NCBI GenBank assembly: GCA_014323865.1
Contig: JACONG010000007.1
Location: 1-59,772, forward strand
Length of the DNA: 59,772 nucleotides
From: Rhodospirillales bacterium
GTDB taxonomy: Bacteria; Pseudomonadota; Alphaproteobacteria; SP197
Reading direction: 5' to 3'
In this document: one piece after another, positions 35,350 through 43,162 of the stretch
Layout of the letters: each line of letters starts with the position of its first letter
Position numbering within the stretch: position 1 is the stretch's first letter
Translations under genes and position numbers: made by a program
Notes under the pieces: model-generated
What the model was told of the DNA's origin: nothing
Databases searched by the model: none
The model's input: the letters and a program-made list of their open reading frames with translations, nothing else

Positions 35350-36370
35350 TTCCTTGTCCTCCCAAAGCTCGCAATTGATCGGCCGCTACGGCGTCTTTGC
35401 CCTCCAGCCCTTCGACGAGAATGCGAGCGGTTGCCTCGTCGATAATCAAACCTGTCAAGATGCCACTTCTGAGTGCAGCCCTGATCGCGCTCACTTTGCC
35501 GTTGCCACCGGCAACAGCGACCACGTCGCGTCCCTTGAGATCGCAAAGATCCAGCGCCATTGTCCGGCCGTCCAAGGGGGTGGCGATTTTTGCGCCGTTT
35601 TCGTCTATGAATTGCCCGAGGATCTCGGCCGCGGCCCCGCTTTGCCGCAGGCTCTGCCCCACATTGAACCCCTGGGTACCGGCCATGCTTGCCCCGATCG
35701 ACGTCGACAGATCGCCAATACCGACAACGGCCAGCGTGGCGCTGTGCATCCGGTTGAACGCCTCTGTCAACATGGATTGCGCCAGCATCACCTCACGGTC
35801 CCCGGCCGAATCTGCGAACAACGGCACCGGCATCAGATAGGCGTCCGCGCCCGTTTTCTGCGCCAGCCGGTGGATCACATCGTAAGGGTTGGCCGCGAGA
35901 GATCGGGTCAACCCGCCCAACAGCGATACGAACACCTTTTCGGTCTTCGGCGTACGCCCAAGCTGTTCGACCATGGCTGCGATGGTACGGCCATGGGCAA
36001 CGCCGATGACATCATGCGCTTTGCTGGTGATGGCCTGGGTGAGCCAGTCTCCGCCGGCAGCACCGAGGCTCTTCAAAGGAAGCGGACCCCGTTCCGGCAG
36101 ATCCATCGCCACCCTGCACAGAGAAAGCTCATAGGTTTCGGCGATCTTGTTTTCCATCTCCAGACAGGTCGCGGATGTCGCATTGACCACAATCTGCACA
36201 ATTCCGCTCGCCTGCGCCTTCGAGATTGCCCGATGCGCCCGCGTTGTCGACATGCCGAGCCGCGCCGCCACTTCGCCTTGAGCCAGACCACCGACAAAAT
36301 GCAGCCACGCAGCACGCTCAACGAGATCGTCGTCTTCAGTCTGGCGTGTGGTCGGTCTGCCTTTGGCCAT
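35342..36370 (-). CDS. SorC/DeoR-type sugar-binding transcriptional regulator (EryD-like)
   Basis: A 342-residue regulator. Residues about 15-62 form the helix-turn-helix (GLAQGEVAARLGMSTTRAHR, then AISKAQASGIVQIVV). The rest is a SorC-type effector domain with VIGVAHGRTIAAMVEQL, FVSLLGGLTRSLAANPYDVI, TLAVVGIGDLS and VVAVAGGNGKVSAIRAALRS. EryD of the Brucella erythritol operon has the same architecture, so this is a plausible polyol-phosphate-responsive repressor. It is the first gene of the operon and overlaps the binding-protein gene. A palindrome just upstream of its start is a likely self-control site. Confidence 0.87.
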   Translation of the reverse strand: MAKGRPTTRQTEDDDLVERAAWLHFVGGLAQGEVAARLGMSTTRAHRAISKAQASGIVQIVVNATSATCLEMENKIAETYELSLCRVAMDLPERGPLPLKSLGAAGGDWLTQAITSKAHDVIGVAHGRTIAAMVEQLGRTPKTEKVFVSLLGGLTRSLAANPYDVIHRLAQKTGADAYLMPVPLFADSAGDREVMLAQSMLTEAFNRMHSATLAVVGIGDLSTSIGASMAGTQGFNVGQSLRQSGAAAEILGQFIDENGAKIATPLDGRTMALDLCDLKGRDVVAVAGGNGKVSAIRAALRSGILTGLIIDEATARILVEGLEGKDAVAADQLRALGGQGNA

Positions 36371-36377
36371 GTCTGCG

Positions 36378-36439
36378 GTGCCAATATTGCACTATTTTTC
36401 GGATGCGGGATTTTTTGCACGGTTTGGATTTTCTGTCAA
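36378..36439 (-). promoter_or_regulatory. Promoter and candidate SorC operator of the polyol operon
   Basis: Leftward, a perfect -35 box TTGACA (complement of 36434-36439) stands 17 bases before an A-rich weak -10. Between it and the start codon lies the near-palindrome GTGCAATATTGGCAC (complement of 36378-36392) with a fully symmetric CAATATTG core, and a related GTGCAAAAAAT half site upstream. The position, just 8 bases from the start codon, suits a repressor site. Confidence 0.45.
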
Positions 36440-36479
36440 CTTCTGCTGGTGCCGGGCTCTCTCACCGATCTTCTCGAGG

Positions 36480-36966
36480 TGCCCCAGGCGCTCGGTATCG
36501 TCGACCAGATTGCCGCTCTCTAAAGTGGCCGGTTTCGACGTGGAAGGTAGTCGACCTCAACACGGAGGCCACGATCGCCCAATCGGCCGAGGCCATCGCG
36601 GCCGTGGTGCGGTCGGACGCACGACCGATCTGTATCAGGTCCGGCTCAATGTGCGCGACGCCTATCTGGACGAAACGCCGAGGCGATCGTCGAGATCGTC
36701 GACGAGGTTCCCATGCTTTCGGTCGCCGGACGTATAGAGAGCAACGGGCGGCCGTCCAAGCACGATGTTATGGCCGACTGGATGAACGGCGAGGGCATTC
36801 CCAACGACGGCACGGTGCTGACCTGGTCGTCGGTTCCGCCGGGCAGCCGCTAAATCGTGCACGATGGCTTCAACCGCACAGGTCCCGCCTCGACCACATG
36901 CTCGCCTGCGACATCGATCGTGAGACCCTGACCAAGGTGCTGATCGTCCTTGAGCTTGAAGACTGA
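36480..36966 (+). pseudogene. Frameshifted pseudogene of unknown family
   Basis: Three rightward frames contribute consecutive protein-like pieces: KVVDLNTEATIAQSAEAIAA, then GRTTDLYQVRLNVRDAYLDE, then VEIVDEVPMLSVAGRIESNG and VMADWMNGEGIPNDGTVLTW up to an in-frame TAA at about 36851, and last ACDIDRETLTKVLIVLELED ending at 36966. This fits one gene with at least two frameshifts and a stop. I do not recognise the family. It marks the right flank of the polyol island, where the sequence returns to the GC-rich style of the chromosome. Confidence 0.45.
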
Positions 36967-37052
36967 TTGCCAGGCAAGAACACGCTTGTCACAGTGCTGC
37001 TTTGGAGATGTGGACGCATCGCATCCTCGTGCGTGCAGCAGGAGCGCCTCTC

Positions 37053-37949
37053 ATGGACAATCTGGACTTCAGATGGCCCGGTAACTTCTACAAGGGCAAC
37101 ATGCACACCCACAGCACGAACTCCGACGGCAGCCTAGCGCCGGACGCGGTGTGCAATGCCTATCGCGAGAAGGGCTACGACTTCCTCGTGATGACCGACC
37201 ACTTCATGGAGGTCTACGGCTATACGGTGACCGACACGCGGCCCTATCGCACGGACGACTTCACCACGATCATCGGTGCTGAACTGCACGCCCCGGAAAC
37301 CTCAGTGGGCGAGATCTGGCATATCAAGTCGATCGGGCTGCCGTTCGACTTCGAGCCGTTGAGAGACGGTGAGACGGGGCCCGAGATTGCCAGGCGTGCC
37401 CACGAGGCTGGCGCCTTCATTGGCATCGTGCATCCGTCCTGGTACGGCCTGACCCATGCCGACGCACGCGAGCTGCCCTTTGCCCATGCGGTCGAGATCT
37501 ACAACCACGGCAGCGCCGTCGAGGTCGACCGTGGCCACGACTGGCCCTTCCTCGATGTCCTGCTCAACGAGGGCTGGAAGCTCTCGGGCTATGCGGCCGA
37601 CGATGCCCACGAACTGACCCACGACTGGCTCGGTGGCTGGGTGATGGTGCAGGCCGAGGAGAACGAGCCGGAACTCCTGCTCCATAGCCTCAAGGCGGGG
37701 CGTTACTACTCCAGCATGGGACCCGAGATCCATGACATCGCGGTCGAGGACGGCAGGGTCAATGTCCGCTCGTCCGAAGCCAGCGTGATCGCGATCCAGG
37801 GCCGCGGCTCCCGTTCCGGGCGCGAGATGGGCGACTGCATCACCCGCGCCAGTTTCGACCTCTACCCTTTCGAGGACAGCTACTTCCGCATCACCGTGAT
37901 CGATAAGGACGGCAAGCGCGCTTGGTCGAACCCGTACTGGCTGGACTGA
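37053..37949 (+). CDS. PHP-domain metallohydrolase (CehA/McbA family)
   Basis: A 298-residue protein of the polymerase-and-histidinol-phosphatase superfamily. The first metal motif is GNMHTHSTNSDG (His18, His20), followed by FLVMTDHFME (Asp49, His50), IVHPSWYG and SGYAADDAHE with later metal residues. The CehA/McbA subgroup includes carbaryl hydrolases, but most members act on unknown phosphoesters, esters or carbamates. The ATG at 37053 is preceded by GCAGGAGCG. It appears to be transcribed alone, with a hairpin after the stop. No partner gene indicates the substrate. Confidence 0.82.
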   Translation: MDNLDFRWPGNFYKGNMHTHSTNSDGSLAPDAVCNAYREKGYDFLVMTDHFMEVYGYTVTDTRPYRTDDFTTIIGAELHAPETSVGEIWHIKSIGLPFDFEPLRDGETGPEIARRAHEAGAFIGIVHPSWYGLTHADARELPFAHAVEIYNHGSAVEVDRGHDWPFLDVLLNEGWKLSGYAADDAHELTHDWLGGWVMVQAEENEPELLLHSLKAGRYYSSMGPEIHDIAVEDGRVNVRSSEASVIAIQGRGSRSGREMGDCITRASFDLYPFEDSYFRITVIDKDGKRAWSNPYWLD

Positions 37950-37963
37950 ACCCCCTTGGTGTC

Positions 37964-37995
37964 ATCCCGGAAGCCGCAATGCGGCTGCCCGGGAT
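37964..37995. terminator. Strong hairpin after the metallohydrolase gene
   Basis: ATCCCGG (37964-37970) pairs with CCGGGAT (37989-37995), and inside it AGCCGC (37972-37977) pairs with GCGGCT (37981-37986). There is no U tract. It lies between convergent genes and resembles the CCCGG-bearing dispersed intergenic repeats of alphaproteobacteria, as do the hairpins at 9177 and 18325. Confidence 0.4.
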
Positions 37996-38089
37996 CTCGG
38001 TCATGTTCAATCTTGAAGCTGTCGCGAGACGGAATCCCGGCTCTGCGGTCGCATTGCTCCCTTGGCCGCGATGAAACTCCGGTTGAGGT

Positions 38090-38756
38090 TCACTTCAGTT
38101 CGCCCGTGTTCTCGTCTCCGGGCGAAGCCCGCTTGGCGTTGAAGTCGCCGATCGAGCCGTAGGTGCTCCATGGCCCGAACCCCATCAGCGCACGTTCATG
38201 ATCGCTCAGTCCCGCGATCACTTCGGATCTGGTTCCATAGGTGAAGTTGAGCAGATGACGGATGAAGGGTGCGGCCCAGTAGGTGGTGATGCCGATGCGC
38301 GATGTGCGGCGGGTGTTGAGGCTGGCGGCATGCCAGGTTCGGCCTTCCCACAGAACGATGCAGCCCGCCGGCGCGATCGCCTGCACCGTGTCGAACGTGG
38401 CTTCGGGATCGGGCTCCACGCCCGAGAGGCGGCTTCCCGGCACCAGGCGCGTGGCTCCGTTCTCGACCGTGAAGTCGGTAATCGCCCACATCACGTTGCA
38501 GATCACGGGCGGGTTGATCGGGCCGTCGGCCGGCACAGGTGGGCCACAGAGCGTCCTGGTCCGTCATGCATCGGAGAAGTGGTCGTATGGCTTCGACGGC
38601 AGGGCAGGGCGTGGCATCCACCATGTAGTCGGGATGGATCGCCATCTCCTTGTTTCCGGGCCAGGTGATGTGCGCCGGGAACTCCGAAGCCTTAGGGCTC
38701 AACGTCGGCCTTGACCCTGTGATGCTGGCGGTGGGTTCAGGTCGGACTGTCATCAC
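38090..38756 (-). pseudogene. Phytanoyl-CoA dioxygenase (PhyH) family gene, frameshifted and shortened
   Basis: The C-terminal half is a good PhyH-family match: VICNVMWAITDFTVENGATR, LVPGSRLSG and WEGRTWHAASLNTRRTSRIG with the distal iron histidine. The N-terminal half is in another frame (SEFPAHITWPGNKEMAIHPD, then TDQDALWPT), and the proximal HxD iron motif cannot be read. The total is about 220 residues, shorter than usual. Its start overlaps the acyl-CoA ligase stop, so it was once the third gene of that operon. Confidence 0.7.
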
Positions 38757-40345
38757 GTCGACTCCCTGTTGCCTCTGGTCTCAAGTTCCCGCTTCAGGGT
38801 CTGTTTGTCGATCTTGCCGATGGGCAGACGTGGAAGCTCTGCGCGGATATCGAAGGTTTTGGGCACCTTGTAGTTGGCCAGGCGCTCACGACACCAGGCA
38901 TCCAGACCGGCTTCGTTCAGCGCTGTTCCTGATCGTGCTTCCACGAACGCATAGCCGACCTCGCTGAATACCTTGTCCGGCACACCGAGAACCGCGACGA
39001 GACCGGTGTCGGGGTGTTCCTCGATCGCGATCTCGACCTCGCGCGGATAGATATTGAAGCCGCCGGAGATGAACATCTCCTTGGTCCGTCCGACGATCTC
39101 CAAGTTGCCGTCGGCCCAGACCTCGACCACGTCGCCGGTGCGAAACCAACCGTCGGCGGTGTAGGCCTTGCGGGTCGCGTCGTCATCGCGGAAGTAACCC
39201 GCCAGCAGCCAGTCGCCGCGCGCCTGAATTTCACCCTGTTCGCCGGGCGCTGCCACGTTGCCCTCGGCATCGGCAACGCGGATGTCGAACCCGGCATGCG
39301 GCTTGCCGATGGTACGCGAGAGCACTTCGAAATCTGCATCGGCCGCGGTGAAGGTGATATAGAGGCCGAGCTCGGTCATGCCGAAGCTGGTGCGCAGGGC
39401 GCAGGGCAGGTCGTTCAGTGTCGCCACCACGTCGGCGGCCATCGGCGCACCTCCCCAAGTCATGAACTTGAGGTTCGAGAGGTCGCGTCGGGTGAGATCG
39501 GGATGGTTCGCCATCATGTGGAACTGGACCGGCGAGCCCAGAAGGTGATCGATCTGTTCCTCTTCGAGCAGGCGCAGCAGGCCGCCGGGGTCGAAGCGGT
39601 CCTGAAACACCAGCGTGCCGCCGGCATAGATGCCGAACACGCCGGTCATGCCGACGCCCGCGATGTGGTTGGTTGGCATCATGTGAAGGATGCGGGGCCG
39701 GTCCATCGGCCAGTGCTCGAGCTCCACCGCGCTACCGGTCAGCAGGGCGCGATGCTTCACCATGGCCGCCTTGGGCTGCCCGGTGGTTCCCGAGGTGAAG
39801 ATCAGCACGGCGGTATCATCGATGGTAACCGATGCGCGCGCCGCTTCGAGCCGGTTGTCGGTGACGTCGTCACCGGCTCTCAGAAAGGCGTCCGCCATGG
39901 TGCCGCCCTCGAGTGGCGCATCAATCGTCACCAGCGTGCGGATCGACGGGACCTCGGCCATGAGGGCCAGCAATTCCTTCTCGCAGTCGCGGCCGTGGAT
40001 GTAGCGGAAGGCTACCAGAACGATGGGCTCGGCAAGCTCCGTGACATGGCGGAACTCAGGCAGCTGGTAACGCGGATGATAGCCGGTCCAGATCGCGCCG
40101 ATCTCGGTCGTCGCCAGCATCACGGTCAGCCACTCGACCGAGGGCGGGCAGAGCATGGCGACGCGGTCACCCTTGCCGACGCCTGCAGCGAGCAGCGCCT
40201 TGGCCCAGCGCGCCATGGCGTCGTCGAGCTGGCCGTAGGTCAGGCGCATCTGGTCGTGGACCGCGGCTTCGCGCTCTGGCTCCCGCGCGGCATGGTGGCT
40301 GACGCACTGGCCTATCCGGACGGCATCCACGGGAAGCGGGATCAC
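38753..40345 (-). CDS. AMP-binding acyl-CoA synthetase
   Basis: A 530-residue adenylate-forming ligase that activates a carboxylic acid with ATP and joins it to CoA. Core motifs: VLIFTSGTTGQPKAAMVKH (phosphate loop), FGMTELGLYITFT, GWFRTGDVVEV, EIVGRTKEMFISGGFNIYP (hinge) and the C-terminal catalytic lysine in LPIGKIDKQTLK. I chose the GTG at 40345 because GCGGAGGCGGC lies just ahead and it overlaps the preceding stop (GTGA); an ATG at 40372 is the alternative. The acid is unknown. Neighbouring TIM-barrel and PhyH genes suggest breakdown of an unusual hydroxylated or branched acid (inference). Confidence 0.88.
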   Translation of the reverse strand: MIPLPVDAVRIGQCVSHHAAREPEREAAVHDQMRLTYGQLDDAMARWAKALLAAGVGKGDRVAMLCPPSVEWLTVMLATTEIGAIWTGYHPRYQLPEFRHVTELAEPIVLVAFRYIHGRDCEKELLALMAEVPSIRTLVTIDAPLEGGTMADAFLRAGDDVTDNRLEAARASVTIDDTAVLIFTSGTTGQPKAAMVKHRALLTGSAVELEHWPMDRPRILHMMPTNHIAGVGMTGVFGIYAGGTLVFQDRFDPGGLLRLLEEEQIDHLLGSPVQFHMMANHPDLTRRDLSNLKFMTWGGAPMAADVVATLNDLPCALRTSFGMTELGLYITFTAADADFEVLSRTIGKPHAGFDIRVADAEGNVAAPGEQGEIQARGDWLLAGYFRDDDATRKAYTADGWFRTGDVVEVWADGNLEIVGRTKEMFISGGFNIYPREVEIAIEEHPDTGLVAVLGVPDKVFSEVGYAFVEARSGTALNEAGLDAWCRERLANYKVPKTFDIRAELPRLPIGKIDKQTLKRELETRGNREST

Positions 40346-41175
40346 GCCGCCTCCGCGTTGAGCACGGCCCATGTCGCACGCGCCCAGTCCTCCAGAATCA
40401 GGGCCTGGTCCCAGCGGTCGGTACCCGTGATGCCGTAGGGCGGCGAACCCAATTCGCAGAGGAAGTTCAGGATTGCGCCGTCAGGCTTGCGTTCATGCCA
40501 CTGGTGTATGGCCTGCTCCCACCAGATGTTGAACAGCGCCACCCATTCGGCGTGCTGGGGCCAGTCGATCGCGATTTGCACCTGCTCACGGGTGGCGATG
40601 CGGCCCTGAAGGCCTGCACAACGTTTGAGCACCTTGTCGAAGGCCGCCCTGTGCACGTCGCCGAGCGGCAGCACGACCTCGCGGCTGACGACGGCATGGC
40701 TCAGGTCGCAGGCGATCTCCATCTCCGGCACGAGGTCCATGACCTGCCCGGTGTGGAAGAGGCCGTTCGTCAGTGTGTAAAGGTGCCGTTCGAAATGCGC
40801 CTCGACCCCAATCTTGTCGGCCAGCGCCAGGCTACGGCAGACATGGTCGGCGCCCTCGTCGGGCGTGTAGGGGGAGACAACCGCGTTGATCGCAACGAAA
40901 CGGCTCCCGAGTTTGTTCGCCATCGCGAAGACGGGTTTCAGGTCCTCCACATCGCAGGGGAAGGCGACCAGGATGTTCTCCAGACCGTATTCGTCGAACA
41001 GTGGCTTGGCCTGTTCGACGGTCGGGAAGTCGTCCGAGACCATGTGGATCGACATGCCGTCGTAGCCCGCCTCCTTGATCATCCGGAACGTCTCGTCGAG
41101 CGTCCATTCCAGGCCGTCAGGTGCGCGTTGTTCCATCGCCCAGCTCGGCTGGAACACCTCCAGCGTGTGACCCAT
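40342..41175 (-). CDS. Xylose isomerase-like TIM-barrel protein
   Basis: A 277-residue protein of the sugar phosphate isomerase/epimerase (AP endonuclease 2-like) family. The barrel pattern shows in ETFRMIKEAGYDGMSIHMVS, then FDEYGLENILVAFPCDVEDL, SRFVAINAVVSPYTPDEGAD and the metal-type acidic and histidine residues in EMEIACDLSHAVVS. A late segment (WVALFNIWWEQAIHQW) is unusual for plain isomerases. The start at 41175 follows GGGGAGAATC. It is translationally coupled to the acyl-CoA ligase, so it may isomerise or cleave a precursor of the acid that is activated. The specific reaction is unknown. Confidence 0.72.
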   Translation of the reverse strand: MGHTLEVFQPSWAMEQRAPDGLEWTLDETFRMIKEAGYDGMSIHMVSDDFPTVEQAKPLFDEYGLENILVAFPCDVEDLKPVFAMANKLGSRFVAINAVVSPYTPDEGADHVCRSLALADKIGVEAHFERHLYTLTNGLFHTGQVMDLVPEMEIACDLSHAVVSREVVLPLGDVHRAAFDKVLKRCAGLQGRIATREQVQIAIDWPQHAEWVALFNIWWEQAIHQWHERKPDGAILNFLCELGSPPYGITGTDRWDQALILEDWARATWAVLNAEAA

Positions 41176-41281
41176 GTGATTCTCCCCGTCTGATCGAAGC
41201 TTAGCGGGAGGGCGTGGACCGGCAAGGCTTGAAGCGACAGGCCAGACGCGCAATGGTCCTCCGAGTCAGAGGATTGCTGCC

Positions 41282-42088
41282 ATGTCCGATCTCGTCAGTC
41301 AGGAAACGATCGACACCTATCAGGCCGACGGCGTCGTCCTCATCAAGAGCCTGTTCCCCGACTGGGTCGAGAGCCTGTCGAAAGGTGTGCAGCAGAACCT
41401 CGATCAGCCCGGCGCGAACGGAAAGCTCTATCACGACGATGGCGGCCGGCTCTTCATGAGCGACTACTGCAACTGGCAGCGCATCCCCGAGTATGAGGAC
41501 TTTCTGCGCCACTCACGCTGTGCCGAGCTGGCAGCCGCGCTGATGCAGTCGGAGACCGCACGTTTGTTCCACGAGCATGTGCTGGTCAAGGAAGCGGGCG
41601 CGACCATCGCCACGCCCTGGCATCACGACCAGACCTACTACTGCGTCGACGGCTGGCAGAACGTGTCGATCTGGATTCCGCTCGATCCCGTGGCGCGCGC
41701 CACCAGCCCCGAGTTCGTCGCGGGCTCCCACAAATGGGGCCGCAGCTTTACGCCCGAGCGTTTCAACACGCAGCCGCTCTACGGCGAAGCCGACACCTAC
41801 GAGAAGCTGCCCGATATCGAGGCCAACCGCGCCAACTACGATATCCGCGGCTTCGATCTGGAGCCGGGCGACGGCATCTGCTTCCACTACCTCACGGTCC
41901 ATGGCGCGCCGGCCAACCGCTCACTCTCGACTCCGCGCCGCGCCGTCTCCGCCCGCTGGATCGGCGACGACGCCCGCTTCGCTACGCGCCCCGGTCCGAC
42001 ATCACCACCGTTCCGCGACGTGGTTCTGCAACCGGGCGATGTGATGGACGCACCGGAGTTCCCGCTGTGCTGGCCTAGGGCGGCGTAA
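41282..42088 (+). CDS. Phytanoyl-CoA dioxygenase (PhyH) family protein
   Basis: A 268-residue Fe(II)/2-oxoglutarate-dependent oxygenase. The iron site is readable: HxD in TPWHHDQTYY (His114, Asp116) and a distal histidine in YLTVHGAPANRS, with a following Arg for 2-oxoglutarate. SIWIPLDPVARATSPEFVAG and SHKWGRSF are typical for the family. It would hydroxylate a small molecule. It is divergent from the ligase operon that carried a second, now broken, PhyH gene, and is followed 25 bases later by the hotdog-DsbA fusion gene. Confidence 0.88.
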   Translation: MSDLVSQETIDTYQADGVVLIKSLFPDWVESLSKGVQQNLDQPGANGKLYHDDGGRLFMSDYCNWQRIPEYEDFLRHSRCAELAAALMQSETARLFHEHVLVKEAGATIATPWHHDQTYYCVDGWQNVSIWIPLDPVARATSPEFVAGSHKWGRSFTPERFNTQPLYGEADTYEKLPDIEANRANYDIRGFDLEPGDGICFHYLTVHGAPANRSLSTPRRAVSARWIGDDARFATRPGPTSPPFRDVVLQPGDVMDAPEFPLCWPRAA

Positions 42089-42113
42089 TCGCGCTTGTTC
42101 ACGCCTATCCGAC

Positions 42114-43112
42114 ATGCGCCCCGTCCCTGAAGACCTCGCTCACACGATCCGCTTCGATCCCACGGCCGATGACACCGCCGCTGCGATCGGCAATGTCGGG
42201 GTCGAGGTGGTTTCGACCGTCACCATGATCGTCTGGGTCGAGACGGCCTGCGGGCAGCTTCTGCATCCCCATTTCGAGGAGGGGGAGGCGAGTGTCGGCA
42301 CGCGGGTGGCGGTCGATCACGTTGGTGCGGCCTATGTTGGCCGACCGGTCACGGTCCGCGCCGAAGTCACGGGCACGGAGAGGCGCAAGATCAGTTTTGG
42401 GGTGCGGCTGGAGCAGGACGGCCGCGAGGTTATGCGCGGCGAGCACATCCGCGCGGTGATCGACCTTGAGCGCTTCCTCGATCGTCAGGCGGAACAGCGC
42501 GAACGGTCCGTCGTGCCGTCGGTCACATTCTTCTTCGACGTGCACAGCCCCTGGTCCTATCTCGCGTCGACGCGGATCGACGCGATGGCCCGACGCCACA
42601 ACGCGCCGGTTATCTGGCGGCCGATCCACCTGCCCAAGCTGATGAAGCGCATCGACGGCATGCGGCCAATGGACCAGACCCCGGCACGGGTCGCCTGGTA
42701 CGAACAGGACGTTCACGACCGGATGGCCGAACACGGCCTGGCCTATGACCCCCATCCGGACTATCCGCTGCGACCGTCGCGCGCCTTGCGCGCCTGCGTC
42801 TACGCTGCCGAACAAGGCTGTGCGTCCGCCTTCGTCCAGGCCGTGATGCGCGGCTACTGGTCCGAACATGCCGACATCACCGATCTCGATTGGCTCCAGG
42901 CGGTGGCCGACGCGACCGGCCTCGGCCCACGCGCGATCGCCGAGATCGTCGAGGCTCCGGTCTACAAGCAGGCTGTGGCCGACAACACCGATGAGGCCAT
43001 CGCCGCGGGCGTGTTCGGCGTTCCGAGCTTCCTGTTCGGTGACAAGCTCTACTTCGGTGCCGATCACATGGATATGCTCGAGGCGGCCATGGCACGTGCC
43101 GCGACTGGCTAG
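42114..43112 (+). CDS. Hotdog thioesterase-like domain fused to a DsbA-like (HCCA isomerase/GST-kappa) domain
   Basis: A 332-residue protein with two apparent domains. Residues 1-125 resemble a FlK-like hotdog thioesterase (ETACGQLLHPHFEEGEASVG, then VGRPVTVRAEVTGTERRKIS and FGVRLEQDGREVMRGEHIRA). Residues about 133-330 are a DsbA-fold 2-hydroxychromene-2-carboxylate isomerase-like domain (VTFFFDVHSPWSYLASTRID, with Ser-Pro-Trp in place of a CxxC, and AGVFGVPSFLFGDKLYFGAD at the end). There is no frameshift at the join and spacing is natural, so the fusion looks real. It suggests coupled handling of a CoA thioester and a glutathione-linked isomerisation. The TAG stop is part of a palindromic repeat. 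Confidence 0.78.
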   Translation: MRPVPEDLAHTIRFDPTADDTAAAIGNVGVEVVSTVTMIVWVETACGQLLHPHFEEGEASVGTRVAVDHVGAAYVGRPVTVRAEVTGTERRKISFGVRLEQDGREVMRGEHIRAVIDLERFLDRQAEQRERSVVPSVTFFFDVHSPWSYLASTRIDAMARRHNAPVIWRPIHLPKLMKRIDGMRPMDQTPARVAWYEQDVHDRMAEHGLAYDPHPDYPLRPSRALRACVYAAEQGCASAFVQAVMRGYWSEHADITDLDWLQAVADATGLGPRAIAEIVEAPVYKQAVADNTDEAIAAGVFGVPSFLFGDKLYFGADHMDMLEAAMARAATG

Positions 43113-43162
43113 AGCATATTCCGTTCAGATTGAATCAATCTGAACGGGTGAATCCGCTCTAG
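43109..43162. repeat. Palindromic intergenic repeat (copy 1) supplying two stop codons
   Basis: The unit begins CTAGAGC and ends GCTCTAG, with a central near-palindrome CGTTCAGATTG...CAATCTGAACG. It sits between convergent genes: the fusion gene ends with the TAG at 43110-43112 and the EamA gene with the TAG read from 43161-43159, so the two ends of the repeat provide both stops. A second copy lies at 44551. Confidence 0.8.

Noticed and set aside
40346-40372. ATG at 40372 as start of the acyl-CoA ligase
   Set aside because: The GTG at 40345 has a stronger, well-spaced GGAGG and the usual 4-base overlap with the upstream stop; the extra nine residues are not family-like.
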